A stretch of DNA of 64,000 nucleotides, taken from positions 4,216,001 to 4,280,000 of the forward strand of contig NZ_CP065373.1 in the NCBI RefSeq assembly GCF_015710575.1, in the 5' to 3' direction. Within the stretch, counting starts at the first letter, position 1; the number at the start of each line of letters is the position of its first letter. Shown piece after piece: positions 37,778-49,079 of the stretch. The notes beneath the pieces were generated by a model that made no database searches, was not told the DNA's origin, and was given only the letters and a program-made list of their open reading frames with translations. This DNA comes from Mycolicibacterium mengxianglii. Lineage in GTDB: Bacteria > Actinomycetota > Actinomycetes > Mycobacteriales > Mycobacteriaceae. The translations under genes were made by a program, and so were the position numbers.

Positions 37778-39264
37778 CAGGCGACCGGGGAATCGGCCTG
37801 TGCCTCAGCGGGCTTGGTGGTCAGGCCGTGGAAGGTCTTCTCCCAGTACGACGGCTGGCGGATCATCTGGTACACACCCTTGGTGGCGGCGATGCTCATC
37901 ATCAGCCAGAACACCGGCACGGTCAACGCGGGCACCAGCAGGTCCGAGCGGTCGTCCTCGCGCAGCGCGATCAGGTTCATGTACAACGTCGCGGCGTTGC
38001 CCAGCACCAGCGCTATCAGCGCCGGGAAGTAGATGAACATCGGGAAGACGTCTTCGACCACCGCGGGCTGGCCCAGGAACCACAGCAGCGTGATCAACCA
38101 GAACAGCAGGTTGAGCACGGCGATGATCGGGGTGCCGGCGAGCACCAGGTTGAAACGCAGGAAGTTGCGGAAACCGATCGTCCGGCAAAGCCGCACCGGA
38201 CGGCGGATCTGTACCAGCCACGTCTGCAGATACCCCTTGTACCAACGCGAGCGCTGCCGGATCCAGTTGATGCCGTCACTGTTGGCCTCCTCGAGGGTGT
38301 GGGAGTCGATGACGGCGGTGTGGTACCCGGACGCGGCGATCCGCAGTCCCAGGTCGGCGTCTTCGGTGACGTTGAACGGATCCCACGCCCCGATCCGGTC
38401 GAGCACATCGCGCCGCAGGTGATTGGAGGTGCCGCCCAACGGGATCGGTGAACTGGTCCGCATGAACCCCGGCAGCAGGTAGCCGAACCACAGGCCGTAT
38501 TCAGCGGTGAACCAGCCCGTCAGAATGTTCTGGTGCCCATTGTGATAGGCCAGTTTGGCCTGCACGCAGGCGACGGTGTCGGGCAGGCTGCGGAACGCCG
38601 CGACCACCCGGCGCAGCTGTAGCGACTCCGGCAGGTCCTCCGCATCGTAGATGGTGATGATGTCGCCGCTGGCGAAGTGCAGTCCGTAATTGCATGCCTT
38701 GGGCTTGGTGCGGGGATCAGCCGCCGGCACAAGGACAATGGTGATCGCGTCAGATCGGGCGCAGTCCTTGGCAGCGGCGATGGTGACGTCGTCATCTTCT
38801 TCCAGCAGCAGCAACACCTGCAGCTTCTCGGACGGATACTCCAGGGCCGCCATCGCCCCGATGAGGTCGCCCACGACTTCGGGCTCGTTGTACGCCGGAA
38901 CCAGAATCGTGTATCGCGGCAGCTCGTCGTCGGGGATCGCGCGCGCCTCGTCATCGGTGACCTCGATGGCGCTGGCGGCGAGCCCCTGGCGGAAGATCAG
39001 CACCCGGTCGAACATGGTCAGCAGGTAGCCTGCGGTGCACAGCCCGATCAACATCACCGCCGTCGGCATCGGTTGCCAGATCGCACAGCCGATCACGATG
39101 AGCAGCAGCCCGCACAGCAGCGCCTTCTGCCAGCCCAGCACGGCCACCGATGCCGAGGCCACCGGGTCATCCTCGCGCAGGCCGTTGATCGCGCGGTCGA
39201 GGGCATACCGGCGTTCTTCCTCGCAGGCGGTGTCGGGGTCACGACGCCAGGCCGGTGCGCTCAT
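37777..39264 (-). CDS. Membrane glycosyltransferase family 2, cellulose-synthase-like
   Basis: 495-residue processive-type GT2. Two helices near residues 45-85, then the GT domain: TILVPAYNEPEVV, the D-x-D-like YDAED, TEDADLG, and the processivity motif QRSRW. Four more helices follow at the C-terminus. No PilZ domain. This is the architecture of beta-glycan synthases (BcsA, NdvB/C or hyaluronan-like). ATG overlaps the previous stop (ATGA); the next gene overlaps its own stop. The BcsB-like gene two positions upstream supports a secreted polysaccharide. Product unknown. Confidence 0.88.
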   Translation of the reverse strand: MSAPAWRRDPDTACEEERRYALDRAINGLREDDPVASASVAVLGWQKALLCGLLLIVIGCAIWQPMPTAVMLIGLCTAGYLLTMFDRVLIFRQGLAASAIEVTDDEARAIPDDELPRYTILVPAYNEPEVVGDLIGAMAALEYPSEKLQVLLLLEEDDDVTIAAAKDCARSDAITIVLVPAADPRTKPKACNYGLHFASGDIITIYDAEDLPESLQLRRVVAAFRSLPDTVACVQAKLAYHNGHQNILTGWFTAEYGLWFGYLLPGFMRTSSPIPLGGTSNHLRRDVLDRIGAWDPFNVTEDADLGLRIAASGYHTAVIDSHTLEEANSDGINWIRQRSRWYKGYLQTWLVQIRRPVRLCRTIGFRNFLRFNLVLAGTPIIAVLNLLFWLITLLWFLGQPAVVEDVFPMFIYFPALIALVLGNAATLYMNLIALREDDRSDLLVPALTVPVFWLMMSIAATKGVYQMIRQPSYWEKTFHGLTTKPAEAQADSPVA

Positions 39265-40796
39265 CCCGCCTCGCCCGAGGGGGTGAACTGCGCCGCGACG
39301 AGCCGTCGGCCGAATTCCGTGAGCAGCTCGGCGTCTTTGAACGTCGGCGCCTGTTGGTCGAGCACGGCGTTGCCCCGCAACAGCATGGTGAACAGCGTGC
39401 GAATGGTCAGCAGCAGGTTCTGGGAGGGCTGCGGAAACGGCGCCCCGGGTTCGTGGTTGTCCACCGCGAAGACGCTGACGCGTTGCGCGAGGTGCTCGTC
39501 GCCCCAGGCGAAACGCAGCGAGTTCCACGTCACCAGCAGCTTGTCGTCCACCACGGACAGCAGCTGACCGGTGACGCCGTGGCCGAGATCGACCTCACGG
39601 GTGGGGCTCAGTCGGGCGGCGGTCAGATCGTAGAGGACCCGCCCGGGGTAGACGTCGAACGTGAACGGCCGGTTGCTGGCGATGCTGTCCACCATCAGCG
39701 TGCGGGGCCGGGCGAACTTGTCGAAACGCGGATCGCCGTCGGTCGCGGTCATCTCCTGGCGTACCAGCACTGTGTTCTCGCCGTACATCCGCCGGGCCTG
39801 CCGGTAGTTGGTGCGTCCGGTGGTCTCCCAGCCCTCCGGTGCCACCAGCGGCTGGCCGAACCCCAGTTCGCGGGGGGCCTCGCGGTTGACCACCGACGTC
39901 TGTGCCTCCGGCGGCAGCGCTACCAGCGCGAGAATCAGTGCGGTGCAGACGACCACCGGGACTCCGGCCCAGACCTGTTTGGCCGCAAGCGGTTCCACGC
40001 CGCGTTCCAGGAATGCCTTGGGCACGCCCCGGCGGGCCCTCAGGAACATCACCGTGCAGACCACGATGATCGCGCTGTACACCGGCACCTGCTGATACAC
40101 CAGCAACGGCGCATCGGGGAAGAGCACCCAGAGCCCCATGAGTACGACGAAAGCCACCAACCAGGCGCAGACCGATCCCCAGAAACCGCGCAGAGCCGTG
40201 CGCCCGACCGCGATGCCGGTGCCGAGGGCCCCGATGACCATGGTGGCCGCGCCGGCGGCCAGCTTTCCGCCCCCGAGCAGGATCACCGTCACGTAGTACG
40301 GCAGGGAGAACACGTAGAACAACAGGCCCCACACGTAGGCGAACCGCGAGACCGGTCTCAGGCCGAACAGGATGACGCTGGCGCTGAGCACGTAGAGGTA
40401 CATCGACAGCAGATCCAGGCGCAGCAGGTGGAAGTACAGGCCGAACCTCTGCAACAGGACGCCCTGGATCAGGACCGCCATGACCAGGCCCATGCTCCCG
40501 ACGATGATGTCGGTCTGGCGATCGTGGATCGGCAATTCGTTACGCGGGCGGCGCGCCACCCCGATGGCCGCCAGCGCCGCGGCCCCGGGGACGGTCCACA
40601 CGTATCCGCCGATACCGTCGCTGTTGGTGGTATGCGCCAGGCTGGCGAATGTCTCGTGATAGGCGACGGCGGTGGACGCCAGGATCAGCAGCCAGCGCAA
40701 CAGCAGTCTGACGGTGGGGTGCAGGCCGTAGTACCACTGCGACAGCCTCGCCGTCGCCGAGGGCGCAGGCTCGGGGGGCGCGCTGACCGTCGTCAT
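39261..40796 (-). CDS. Polytopic membrane protein of the exopolysaccharide unit
   Basis: 511 residues. About eight or nine membrane helices fill residues 28-300, followed by a roughly 210-residue soluble C-terminal domain. I do not recognise the family. It shares both gene boundaries as ATGA overlaps with the BcsB-like gene and the GT2 synthase, so it is almost certainly part of the same complex or pathway. An exosortase-EpsI-like layout was considered, but the catalytic Cys/Arg/His set was not found. Confidence 0.75.
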   Translation of the reverse strand: MTTVSAPPEPAPSATARLSQWYYGLHPTVRLLLRWLLILASTAVAYHETFASLAHTTNSDGIGGYVWTVPGAAALAAIGVARRPRNELPIHDRQTDIIVGSMGLVMAVLIQGVLLQRFGLYFHLLRLDLLSMYLYVLSASVILFGLRPVSRFAYVWGLLFYVFSLPYYVTVILLGGGKLAAGAATMVIGALGTGIAVGRTALRGFWGSVCAWLVAFVVLMGLWVLFPDAPLLVYQQVPVYSAIIVVCTVMFLRARRGVPKAFLERGVEPLAAKQVWAGVPVVVCTALILALVALPPEAQTSVVNREAPRELGFGQPLVAPEGWETTGRTNYRQARRMYGENTVLVRQEMTATDGDPRFDKFARPRTLMVDSIASNRPFTFDVYPGRVLYDLTAARLSPTREVDLGHGVTGQLLSVVDDKLLVTWNSLRFAWGDEHLAQRVSVFAVDNHEPGAPFPQPSQNLLLTIRTLFTMLLRGNAVLDQQAPTFKDAELLTEFGRRLVAAQFTPSGEAG

Positions 40797-42748
40797 GGTG
40801 AGTCTCGAGTTCTCCTGCGGCGCAGGAGCATCCAGCCACCGCCCAGCACCACCAGCGCCGCCACCGCGCTGCCGGCAAGCACTGTCGGGATCACCTGCTT
40901 CTGCTCGGCGGCCGCAGCATCGGAGTGCTCGGGCGCAGAGGTCACCACCGTCACCGGGGGCCGCAGCGGCGCCGAGATCAGCGCATCTCCGCTGAGCCGC
41001 GACCACCGCCGCGGATCGGCATCCAACCAACTCAGCAGCTCGTCGAGTTGGGGAGCCGCGCCGTTGGACGTGGCGACCAGCACCGTCCGGCCACCGTCGT
41101 AGATCGTCTGCAGCGAACCGAACCCCACACCGGGGTCCAGCTGCAGGGTGGTCACCCCTGCATTGCCGCCGACATCCTGCACGCTGATCTCGCCGTCGGA
41201 GTTGCCCGCAACCGGCAACCGCAGTTGGTCGTACGTCCAGTCGGCCGCATCGATGAGCACCGCGGGGTTCGACGAGTTGATCGCATCTTCCACTGTCATC
41301 ACGGCGGTGTCGATCGGGGACGAGCTCAGACGCTGCAACCCCACCAGGATGCTGACGGCACGTCGGGTGTCATCGAAGTCCTCGGAGATGCCGATGTTGA
41401 CCCGCGGCATCAGCGCCTGGGGCAGCGACTGGAAGCCGCCGGGGACCGGCGGGTCGGCGCGGACACTCTCCACCGGGCTGCCGCCGTCGATGGTCAGCGT
41501 GACGGGCTGGAACTGACCGCACTCCCCGACATCTCCGGTGATGTTCAGTGCGACACCGAGGTTGGTGTAACGCTGCAGCAGCCGGTCGGGCACCGTGACC
41601 CAGCGGTCGATGACCCCGGCGTTGTCGACCTGCCAACGGTCGACGGTCTCGCCTCCGATGGACGCGACGAGTTGGCCTCCGACCGAAGGCGGCAACGGGG
41701 TGTAGGACCCCTGCAGGTGCACCCGGACCTCGTGGGCGGCCCGTCCGAGCCGGGTCTGGTCCAAGGCGATGTTCACCTGCGGCGACAGCGCGGTGGCGTT
41801 GACACCCGGTTGGCCCAGGTCCCGCAGGGTGGTCACGTCCGCCGGCAGCTGCGGGCTGGAGTGCAGCGCGCCCACCACGGCCTTCGAACTCAGCGCCAAC
41901 CTGCCGATGTCGCTGGACAGCAGTCGCGCCTGATTCATCAGTTCGGCGGCCGGGCCGTCGATCAGCAATGTGGGCACGCCGGGGCCCTCGGTTAGCCGGA
42001 GCGCGGCGTCCGGGCCCTCGCGAATCACCACCCGCCGTTCGAATGGCGACGCAGGCCCGGCCGGTACACCTTGGCCGTCCGGCAGTGCGTTCACCGTGAC
42101 CGCCGTGTCCTGCTGTCCGTAGCGGGCGACCACCGCCGTCGCGAGCCGCAGCACCGCGTCGGATTCGGCTCGCGTCGGCTGCGCAGGCACGTACATATTC
42201 AGTTGCTGCAATACCGGCGGAAGAAATTCAGCAATGGTCTGGGGCGCAATTTCCGAGCCCTGGTAGCGAAGATACGCATTCACCAGTCGGAGTGGATTCG
42301 ACGGCTCGAGGCAATAACCGTCCGTCGGCACCAGGAAACTGCGCAATGTCACCGTCACGGCATTGTCGACGATGACGGCACCGGTCAACGGGATCGACAG
42401 TGGCACCCGGTCGGCATTGGGTAACGGCACCCGCGCCAACGTCCGATCCTCTTGCATGACCGTCAGCGTGCCGGTGGCGAGGTTGACCGGGACCTCCACC
42501 ACCACGTCCAAAAACGCCGGTACCAGCCCCGACGGCACCGGCAGCGTCATCGAGGTGACGCCTTGGGCCCCGTAGAACGGGATCGTGGTGTCGGAGCCGA
42601 GATCGGCCAGGCTCAGGATCGGGGCGTCGGCAACCAGGCCACCCTCAGCGGGTTCGGCAACTGCCGGCGGCGCACTCGTAGCGACGACGAGCGCCGTGCC
42701 GATTACCCCTGCAACTGCACGAAAAGCCCCGCGCCCACCCGGTTTCAC
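40793..42748 (-). CDS. BcsB-like extracytoplasmic polysaccharide-synthesis protein
   Basis: 651 residues. N-terminal signal peptide (VAGVIGTALVVATSAPPAVAEP) with a likely cleavage after AVA or AEP, a long beta-rich extracytoplasmic body with repeated carbohydrate-binding-like halves, and one C-terminal helix (PTVLAGSAVAALVVLGGGWMLL) ended by Arg residues. This matches the layout of cellulose-synthase regulatory subunit BcsB. GTG start without a visible Shine-Dalgarno sequence. First gene of the four-gene unit, just downstream of the S10 terminator. Confidence 0.82.
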   Translation of the reverse strand: MKPGGRGAFRAVAGVIGTALVVATSAPPAVAEPAEGGLVADAPILSLADLGSDTTIPFYGAQGVTSMTLPVPSGLVPAFLDVVVEVPVNLATGTLTVMQEDRTLARVPLPNADRVPLSIPLTGAVIVDNAVTVTLRSFLVPTDGYCLEPSNPLRLVNAYLRYQGSEIAPQTIAEFLPPVLQQLNMYVPAQPTRAESDAVLRLATAVVARYGQQDTAVTVNALPDGQGVPAGPASPFERRVVIREGPDAALRLTEGPGVPTLLIDGPAAELMNQARLLSSDIGRLALSSKAVVGALHSSPQLPADVTTLRDLGQPGVNATALSPQVNIALDQTRLGRAAHEVRVHLQGSYTPLPPSVGGQLVASIGGETVDRWQVDNAGVIDRWVTVPDRLLQRYTNLGVALNITGDVGECGQFQPVTLTIDGGSPVESVRADPPVPGGFQSLPQALMPRVNIGISEDFDDTRRAVSILVGLQRLSSSPIDTAVMTVEDAINSSNPAVLIDAADWTYDQLRLPVAGNSDGEISVQDVGGNAGVTTLQLDPGVGFGSLQTIYDGGRTVLVATSNGAAPQLDELLSWLDADPRRWSRLSGDALISAPLRPPVTVVTSAPEHSDAAAAEQKQVIPTVLAGSAVAALVVLGGGWMLLRRRRTRDSP

Positions 42749-42794
42749 TGCGAAAGCGTAAGCACGAATTCAAACGTCCGCAAACATTTCGCAG

Positions 42795-42836
42795 AAAAAA
42801 CAAAGCACCCGCTGCGAATACTCGCAGCGGGTGCTT
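42795..42836 (-). terminator. Intrinsic terminator of the S10 operon
   Basis: A perfect 15-bp stem (AAGCACCCGCTGCGA with its complement, 42803-42817 and 42822-42836) closes a 4-nt loop. On the minus strand it is followed by TTTGTTTTTT. It lies 34 nt after the rpsQ stop and separates the ribosomal operon from the BcsB-like gene, which must then have its own promoter in the remaining 46 nt or rely on read-through. Confidence 0.92.
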
Positions 42837-42870
42837 GTGACACTCGGGAAGAAAGCCGGTCAGTGGACCG

Positions 42871-43185
42871 TTACTTCGCCTTCTCCAGGACCTCGACGAG
42901 GCGCCAGCGCTTGGTCGCCGACAACGGCCGGGTCTCCATCAGAGAGACGCGGTCGCCGATACCGGCATCGCCGTTCTCGTCATGAGCCTTGACCTTGGTG
43001 GTGGTCCGGATGATCTTGCCGTAGAGCGGGTGGCTCTTGCGCGATTCCAGCTCGACCACGATGGTCTTCTGCATCTTGTCGCTGACCACGTAGCCGATGG
43101 CCGTCTTACGACGGTTGCGGGGCTTGTCGGTAGGAGGCGTGTAGCTCGGCCCCTTGCCGGTTGACTCAGTTGTGTTCTCTGCCAT
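42871..43185 (-). CDS. rpsQ: 30S ribosomal protein S17 (uS17)
   Basis: 104 residues, with about 25 added N-terminal residues ([18 protein letters not shown]) before the core [20 protein letters not shown]. The signature [28 protein letters not shown] is intact. Last gene of the S10 operon here; its ATG overlaps the rpmC stop by one nt. Confidence 0.97.
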   Translation of the reverse strand: MAENTTESTGKGPSYTPPTDKPRNRRKTAIGYVVSDKMQKTIVVELESRKSHPLYGKIIRTTTKVKAHDENGDAGIGDRVSLMETRPLSATKRWRLVEVLEKAK

Positions 43186-43418
43186 CAGGATTCCTCACCA
43201 ACGGGCCCGGACGTCAGACCCAGTTCACGTTCACGCAGCACCGTGTAGACGCGCGCGATTTCGCGGCGCACCGTACGGAGCCGACGGTTGTTGTCCAGCT
43301 GTCCGGTGGCCATCTGGAAGCGCAGGTTGAACAGCTCTTCCTTGGACTCACGCAGACGATCAGTCAGCTCTTCTTCGGTGAGCTCACGCAGTTCGCCTGG
43401 CGACACTCCTACTGCCAT
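43185..43418 (-). CDS. rpmC: 50S ribosomal protein L29 (uL29)
   Basis: 77-residue L29 at the polypeptide exit tunnel. The two-helix core is [52 protein letters not shown]. One-nt stop-start overlaps join it to rplP and rpsQ. Confidence 0.97.
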   Translation of the reverse strand: MAVGVSPGELRELTEEELTDRLRESKEELFNLRFQMATGQLDNNRRLRTVRREIARVYTVLRERELGLTSGPVGEES

Positions 43419-43834
43419 CAGAACTGCTCCTCTCGGGTAACGATGCGTGCCTTGATCGGCAGCTTGTGGATCGCGCGGGTCAGCGCCTCGCGCGCAGTCT
43501 TCTCATCGGGGTAGCTCAGTTCGAACAGGATCCGGCCCGGCTTCACGTTCGAGATCCACCACTCCGGCGAGCCCTTACCGGAACCCATGCGGGTCTCGGC
43601 GGGCTTCTTGGTCAGCGGGCGGTCCGGGAAGATGTTGATCCACACCTTGCCGCCACGCTTGATGTGCCGGTTGATGGCGATACGAGCGGACTCGATCTGC
43701 CGGTTGGTGACGTAGGCGTGCTCCAGTGCCTGGATGCCGTAGTCGCCGAAGCTGACCTGGGTACCGCCGCTGGCGATGCCCCGCTGGCGCGGGTGGTGCT
43801 GCTTGCGGTGCTTGACCTTACGGGGAATCAGCAT
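43418..43834 (-). CDS. rplP: 50S ribosomal protein L16 (uL16)
   Basis: 138-residue L16, contacting tRNA in the A-site region. [24 protein letters not shown] start and the signatures [31 protein letters not shown] at 43834; an upstream in-frame extension lies inside rpsC and was rejected. Confidence 0.97.
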   Translation of the reverse strand: MLIPRKVKHRKQHHPRQRGIASGGTQVSFGDYGIQALEHAYVTNRQIESARIAINRHIKRGGKVWINIFPDRPLTKKPAETRMGSGKGSPEWWISNVKPGRILFELSYPDEKTAREALTRAIHKLPIKARIVTREEQF

Positions 43835-43835
43835 G

Positions 43836-45177
<1,342 letters not shown>

Positions 45178-45178
<1 letters not shown>

Positions 45179-45459
45179 TAGCGGCGCTTCGCCTTCCGGT
45201 CATCCTTGATGTGACCCTTGAACGTGCGGGTGGGGGCGAATTCGCCCAGCTTGTGCCCGACCATGGCCTCGGTGACGAACACCGGCACGTGCTTGCGACC
45301 GTCGTGGACGGCGAAGGTGTGCCCGATGAAGTCGGGGAGGATGGTGGACCGACGGGACCAGGTCTTGATGACCTGTTTGGTGTTCTTCTCGTTCTGGACG
45401 TCGACCTTCTTCAACAGATGGCCGTCGACGAACGGGCCCTTCTTCAGGCTGCGTGGCAT
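45178..45459 (-). CDS. rpsS: 30S ribosomal protein S19 (uS19)
   Basis: 93 residues, exactly family length. [19 protein letters not shown] start and [16 protein letters not shown] signature. 18 nt separate it from rplB. Confidence 0.97.
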
Positions 45460-45477
45460 AGCTCTTTCCTTCCCGGC

Positions 45478-46314
<837 letters not shown>

Positions 46315-46349
46315 GTCTGTTAAGTCCTCTTAGTTCCCGGCCCCGGCGA

Positions 46350-46652
46350 TCAGGCCGGTGCTCCGAACAGGTCGATCGGCTTGCTGCCGGGGGCCAGGGT
46401 GACCAGCGCGCGCTTGGTGCTCTTGCGCGTGCCGTAGCCGGCCCGGGTGCGCTTGCGCTTGCCCTGGCGGTTCAGCGTGTTCACCGAATCGACCTTGACC
46501 TTGAAGATCTTCTCGATCGCGATCTTGATCTGGGTCTTGTTCGAGTTGGGATGCACGACGAACGTGTACACGTTGTCTTCGATCAGCCCGTATGACTTCT
46601 CGGAGATGACCGGAGCCAGGATGATGTCGCGGGGGTCGGTGACGTTGACCAT
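46350..46652 (-). CDS. rplW: 50S ribosomal protein L23 (uL23)
   Basis: 100-residue exit-tunnel protein and docking site for trigger factor and [26 protein letters not shown] and [17 protein letters not shown] are typical. ATG overlaps the rplD stop by one nt. Confidence 0.97.
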   Translation of the reverse strand: MVNVTDPRDIILAPVISEKSYGLIEDNVYTFVVHPNSNKTQIKIAIEKIFKVKVDSVNTLNRQGKRKRTRAGYGTRKSTKRALVTLAPGSKPIDLFGAPA

Positions 46653-47314
46653 CAGGCCGAAACCTCCTTGCGCTCGTTGTTGGCAGAAGACGCGGTGGCG
46701 ATGTATGCGTTCAGTGCCTCGACGCTGAAGATCACGTCGTCGGCGTTGAGCACGTCGTAGGTGTTGAGCTGGTCCGGCGCGACCACGTGCACGCCAGGCA
46801 GATTGCGCACGCTCTTGGCGCCCACCTCGTCCGCGCGGCCGATGACCACGAGCACCTTCTTGTTCTCGGTCAGCGCGGCCAGGAACGTCTTGGCGCTCTT
46901 GGTCGACGGAGCCTGACCTGGCACCAATTCGGTGATCGCATGGATGCGGTCGTTACGCGCGCGGTCGCTCAGGGCGCTACGCAGCGCGGCGGCGATCATC
47001 TTCTTGGGGGTGCGCTGGCTGTAGTCACGCGGCTGCGGGCCGTGCACGACGCCACCACCGGTGAACTGCGGTGCGCGGGTCGAACCCTGACGGGCGCGGC
47101 CGGTGCCCTTCTGCCGGTACGGCTTCTTGCCACCGCCGGAGACCTCGCCGCGGGTCTTGGTGGAGTGCGTGCCCTGACGCTTGGCGGCCAACTGCGCGAT
47201 GACCACCTGGTGCATCAGCGCGATGTTGGGCTCCGCGTCGAACAAGGCAGCCGGTAGTTCTACCGTGCCGTCGGACTTGCCGTCCGGGGTGCGGACCTCA
47301 ATGGTGGATGCCAT
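46652..47314 (-). CDS. rplD: 50S ribosomal protein L4 (uL4)
   Basis: 220 residues. [31 protein letters not shown] is the tunnel-loop segment. In E. coli L4 autoregulates the S10 operon; whether that holds in mycobacteria is not shown here. Two nt after rplC. Confidence 0.97.
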   Translation of the reverse strand: MASTIEVRTPDGKSDGTVELPAALFDAEPNIALMHQVVIAQLAAKRQGTHSTKTRGEVSGGGKKPYRQKGTGRARQGSTRAPQFTGGGVVHGPQPRDYSQRTPKKMIAAALRSALSDRARNDRIHAITELVPGQAPSTKSAKTFLAALTENKKVLVVIGRADEVGAKSVRNLPGVHVVAPDQLNTYDVLNADDVIFSVEALNAYIATASSANNERKEVSA

Positions 47315-47316
47315 AT

Positions 47317-47970
47317 CTACTTCTCACCTCGTTTGATCGCGGTGCGGACCATGACGAGCCCGCCGTTGCGGCCGGGGATGGCGCCCTTGATCAAGATGAC
47401 GCCCTTCTCGGCGTCGACCTTGTGCACCTTCAGGTTCTGCGTGGTGACCTTGTCGCTGCCCATCCGGCCGGACATGCGGGTGCCCTTGAAAACGCGGCCC
47501 GGGGTGGCGCAGCCACCGATCGAGCCGGGCCGGCGGTGCACAGCCTGCGCACCGTGGCTGGCGCCCTGGCCCTTGAAGCCGTGACGCTTCATGGTGCCGG
47601 CGAAGCCCTTGCCCTTGCTGGTGCCGGTGACGTCGACGTAGGCGCCGTCGGCGAAGATCTCGGCGGTCAGCTCCTGGCCCAGCTCGTACTCGCCGGCAGC
47701 GGTCTCGTCATCGAGACGGAGCTCGACGAGGTGACGACGGGGGTTGATCCCGGCGGCGGCGAACTGACCGGTGACGGGCTTGTTCACCTTGCGGGGGCTG
47801 ATCTCGCCGTACGCGAGCTGCACGGCGCTGTAGCCGTCCTGCTCGGGGGTGCGGATGCGGGTCACCACGTTGGGGCCGGCCTTGACGACCGTGACCGGGA
47901 CGACCTTGTTGTTCTCGTCGAACACCTGTGTCATACCCAGCTTGGTGCCCAGAATGCCTTTGCGTGCCAT
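47317..47970 (-). CDS. rplC: 50S ribosomal protein L3 (uL3)
   Basis: 217-residue L3, early assembly and peptidyl-transferase region. [18 protein letters not shown] start and the central loop [22 protein letters not shown]. 23 nt after rpsJ in S10-operon order. Confidence 0.97.
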   Translation of the reverse strand: MARKGILGTKLGMTQVFDENNKVVPVTVVKAGPNVVTRIRTPEQDGYSAVQLAYGEISPRKVNKPVTGQFAAAGINPRRHLVELRLDDETAAGEYELGQELTAEIFADGAYVDVTGTSKGKGFAGTMKRHGFKGQGASHGAQAVHRRPGSIGGCATPGRVFKGTRMSGRMGSDKVTTQNLKVHKVDAEKGVILIKGAIPGRNGGLVMVRTAIKRGEK

Positions 47971-47993
47971 GTCTGTGGGTTCTCCTGGGGCTT

Positions 47994-48299
47994 CTACTGA
48001 ATGTTCACGTCGACGCTGGCCGGCAGGTCGATACGCATCAAGGCGTCAACCGTCTTCGGCGTCGGGTCGAGGATGTCGATCAACCGCTTGTGTGTACGCA
48101 TCTCGAAGTGCTCCCGCGAGTCCTTGTACTTGTGCGGGGACCGAATGACGCAGTACACGTTCTTCTCGGTCGGCAGCGGCACTGGACCGACCACGCTCGC
48201 GCCCGTCCGGGTGACCGTCTCGACGATCTTGCGCGCAGAGGCGTCAATCGCCTCATGGTCGTAGGCCTTGAGCCTGATGCGGATCTTTTGTCCCGCCAC
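47994..48299 (-). CDS. rpsJ: 30S ribosomal protein S10 (uS10, NusE)
   Basis: 101 residues. It starts at a GTG ([19 protein letters not shown]) preceded by AGGAG; a longer in-frame extension upstream is low-complexity and rejected. Signature [30 protein letters not shown]. Part of the 30S head and, as NusE, of antitermination complexes. First gene of the S10 operon. Confidence 0.97.
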
Positions 48300-48673
48300 G
48301 CTTCTCCTACCTTCACTACTCACTGGGCCTGGGTAGGCCTGCCAAAAGCCGGTCTTCTCCGCGCGAACCCGCGCGAGATGCCGCCGCTGTTTACCTGTCT
48401 CTGGTTCACCGGCCCCCGCGGTCGGGTGTGTCGCCCTCACGCAGCCTCGTCCGCGTCGATTTCTCGTGACGCTCGTAGGTGGGACCGGACGCGCCCGTAA
48501 AGGACGCCGGTCGTATGCCAGTGCCGGACGACACCCCAAAGGGGGCGTTTACCCGGCTCAAGGCAACCCGAACAGTATGCCCTAGATCCCGGCACGATCC
48601 AAATTGCTGGTCAGCGCCTATCTGCGGGATCGGTGGGCCACCGTCGCGGTTACCCCCCACTGTACGGATGCGG
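48300..48673. other. S10 operon leader and promoter region
   Basis: 374 nt without a supportable gene. It contains the candidate S10 promoter at 48574-48602 and about 270 nt of presumed untranslated leader. Frames through it are Arg/Pro-rich chance frames. The far end is the 3' end of the SnoaL-like gene. Confidence 0.6.
48574..48602 (-). promoter_or_regulatory. Candidate housekeeping promoter of the S10 operon
   Basis: Minus-strand TTGGAT (-35, 48597-48602), 17 nt, CATACT (-10, 48574-48579). It would start transcription near 48567, about 270 nt before rpsJ, giving an unusually long leader for a ribosomal operon. Confidence 0.5.
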
Positions 48674-49036
48674 TCAGTCCGGCTCCACCAGGTACGTGCC
48701 GTGCCCCTCGGCGACCAGGGCGTTGTCGAACCGCAGCACCTCGTTGACCAGCCCACCACCCTGATTGCGGTAGTGGAGGACCAGCGTGGACTCCCCCGCA
48801 TACACCCCGAGCACCTCGAAGTGCAGGTCGGGGATCAGCGGCAGCGCCGCATTCCAATACGCGCGCAACGCCGCCTTCCCGTGCACCACCCCACCCGTTT
48901 CGGGCTGCACGCGCGCAGCCACGGGTGAGGTGAAGACGACATCGTCGTGAAAGTGTGCCAGCACAGCCTCCACGTCGTGGGCATTCCAGGCGTCGGCCCA
49001 GGCCCGGGCGAACCGCTGCGGGTCGGGAGTGGGCAC
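48674..49036 (-). CDS. SnoaL/NTF2-like protein
   Basis: 120-residue single-domain cone-shaped fold. FARAWADAWNAHDVEAVLAHFHDDVVFTSPVA is the N-terminal SnoaL helix-strand pattern, followed by HGKAALRAYWNAALPLIPDLHFEVLGVY. The GTG at 49036 has AGGAG seven nt upstream; a longer frame overlapping the esterase gene was rejected. Follows the carboxylesterase by 43 nt. Many such proteins are isomerases or hydrolases or have no known function; none can be assigned. Confidence 0.85.
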   Translation of the reverse strand: MPTPDPQRFARAWADAWNAHDVEAVLAHFHDDVVFTSPVAARVQPETGGVVHGKAALRAYWNAALPLIPDLHFEVLGVYAGESTLVLHYRNQGGGLVNEVLRFDNALVAEGHGTYLVEPD

Positions 49037-49079
49037 CGGCGCTCCTACCTGGTCGTCTGCTGTCTGGAGGGGTGGCGCC

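Noticed and set aside
39261..40796. Exosortase assignment for the polytopic protein
   Set aside because: The layout is suggestive, but the Cys, Arg and His catalytic set was not found, so no family is claimed.
39255..41995. Plus-strand frames of 615 and 356 codons opposite the polysaccharide genes
   Set aside because: Gln/His/Arg-rich antisense frames; the minus-strand genes have helices, signal peptide and overlaps that show coding.
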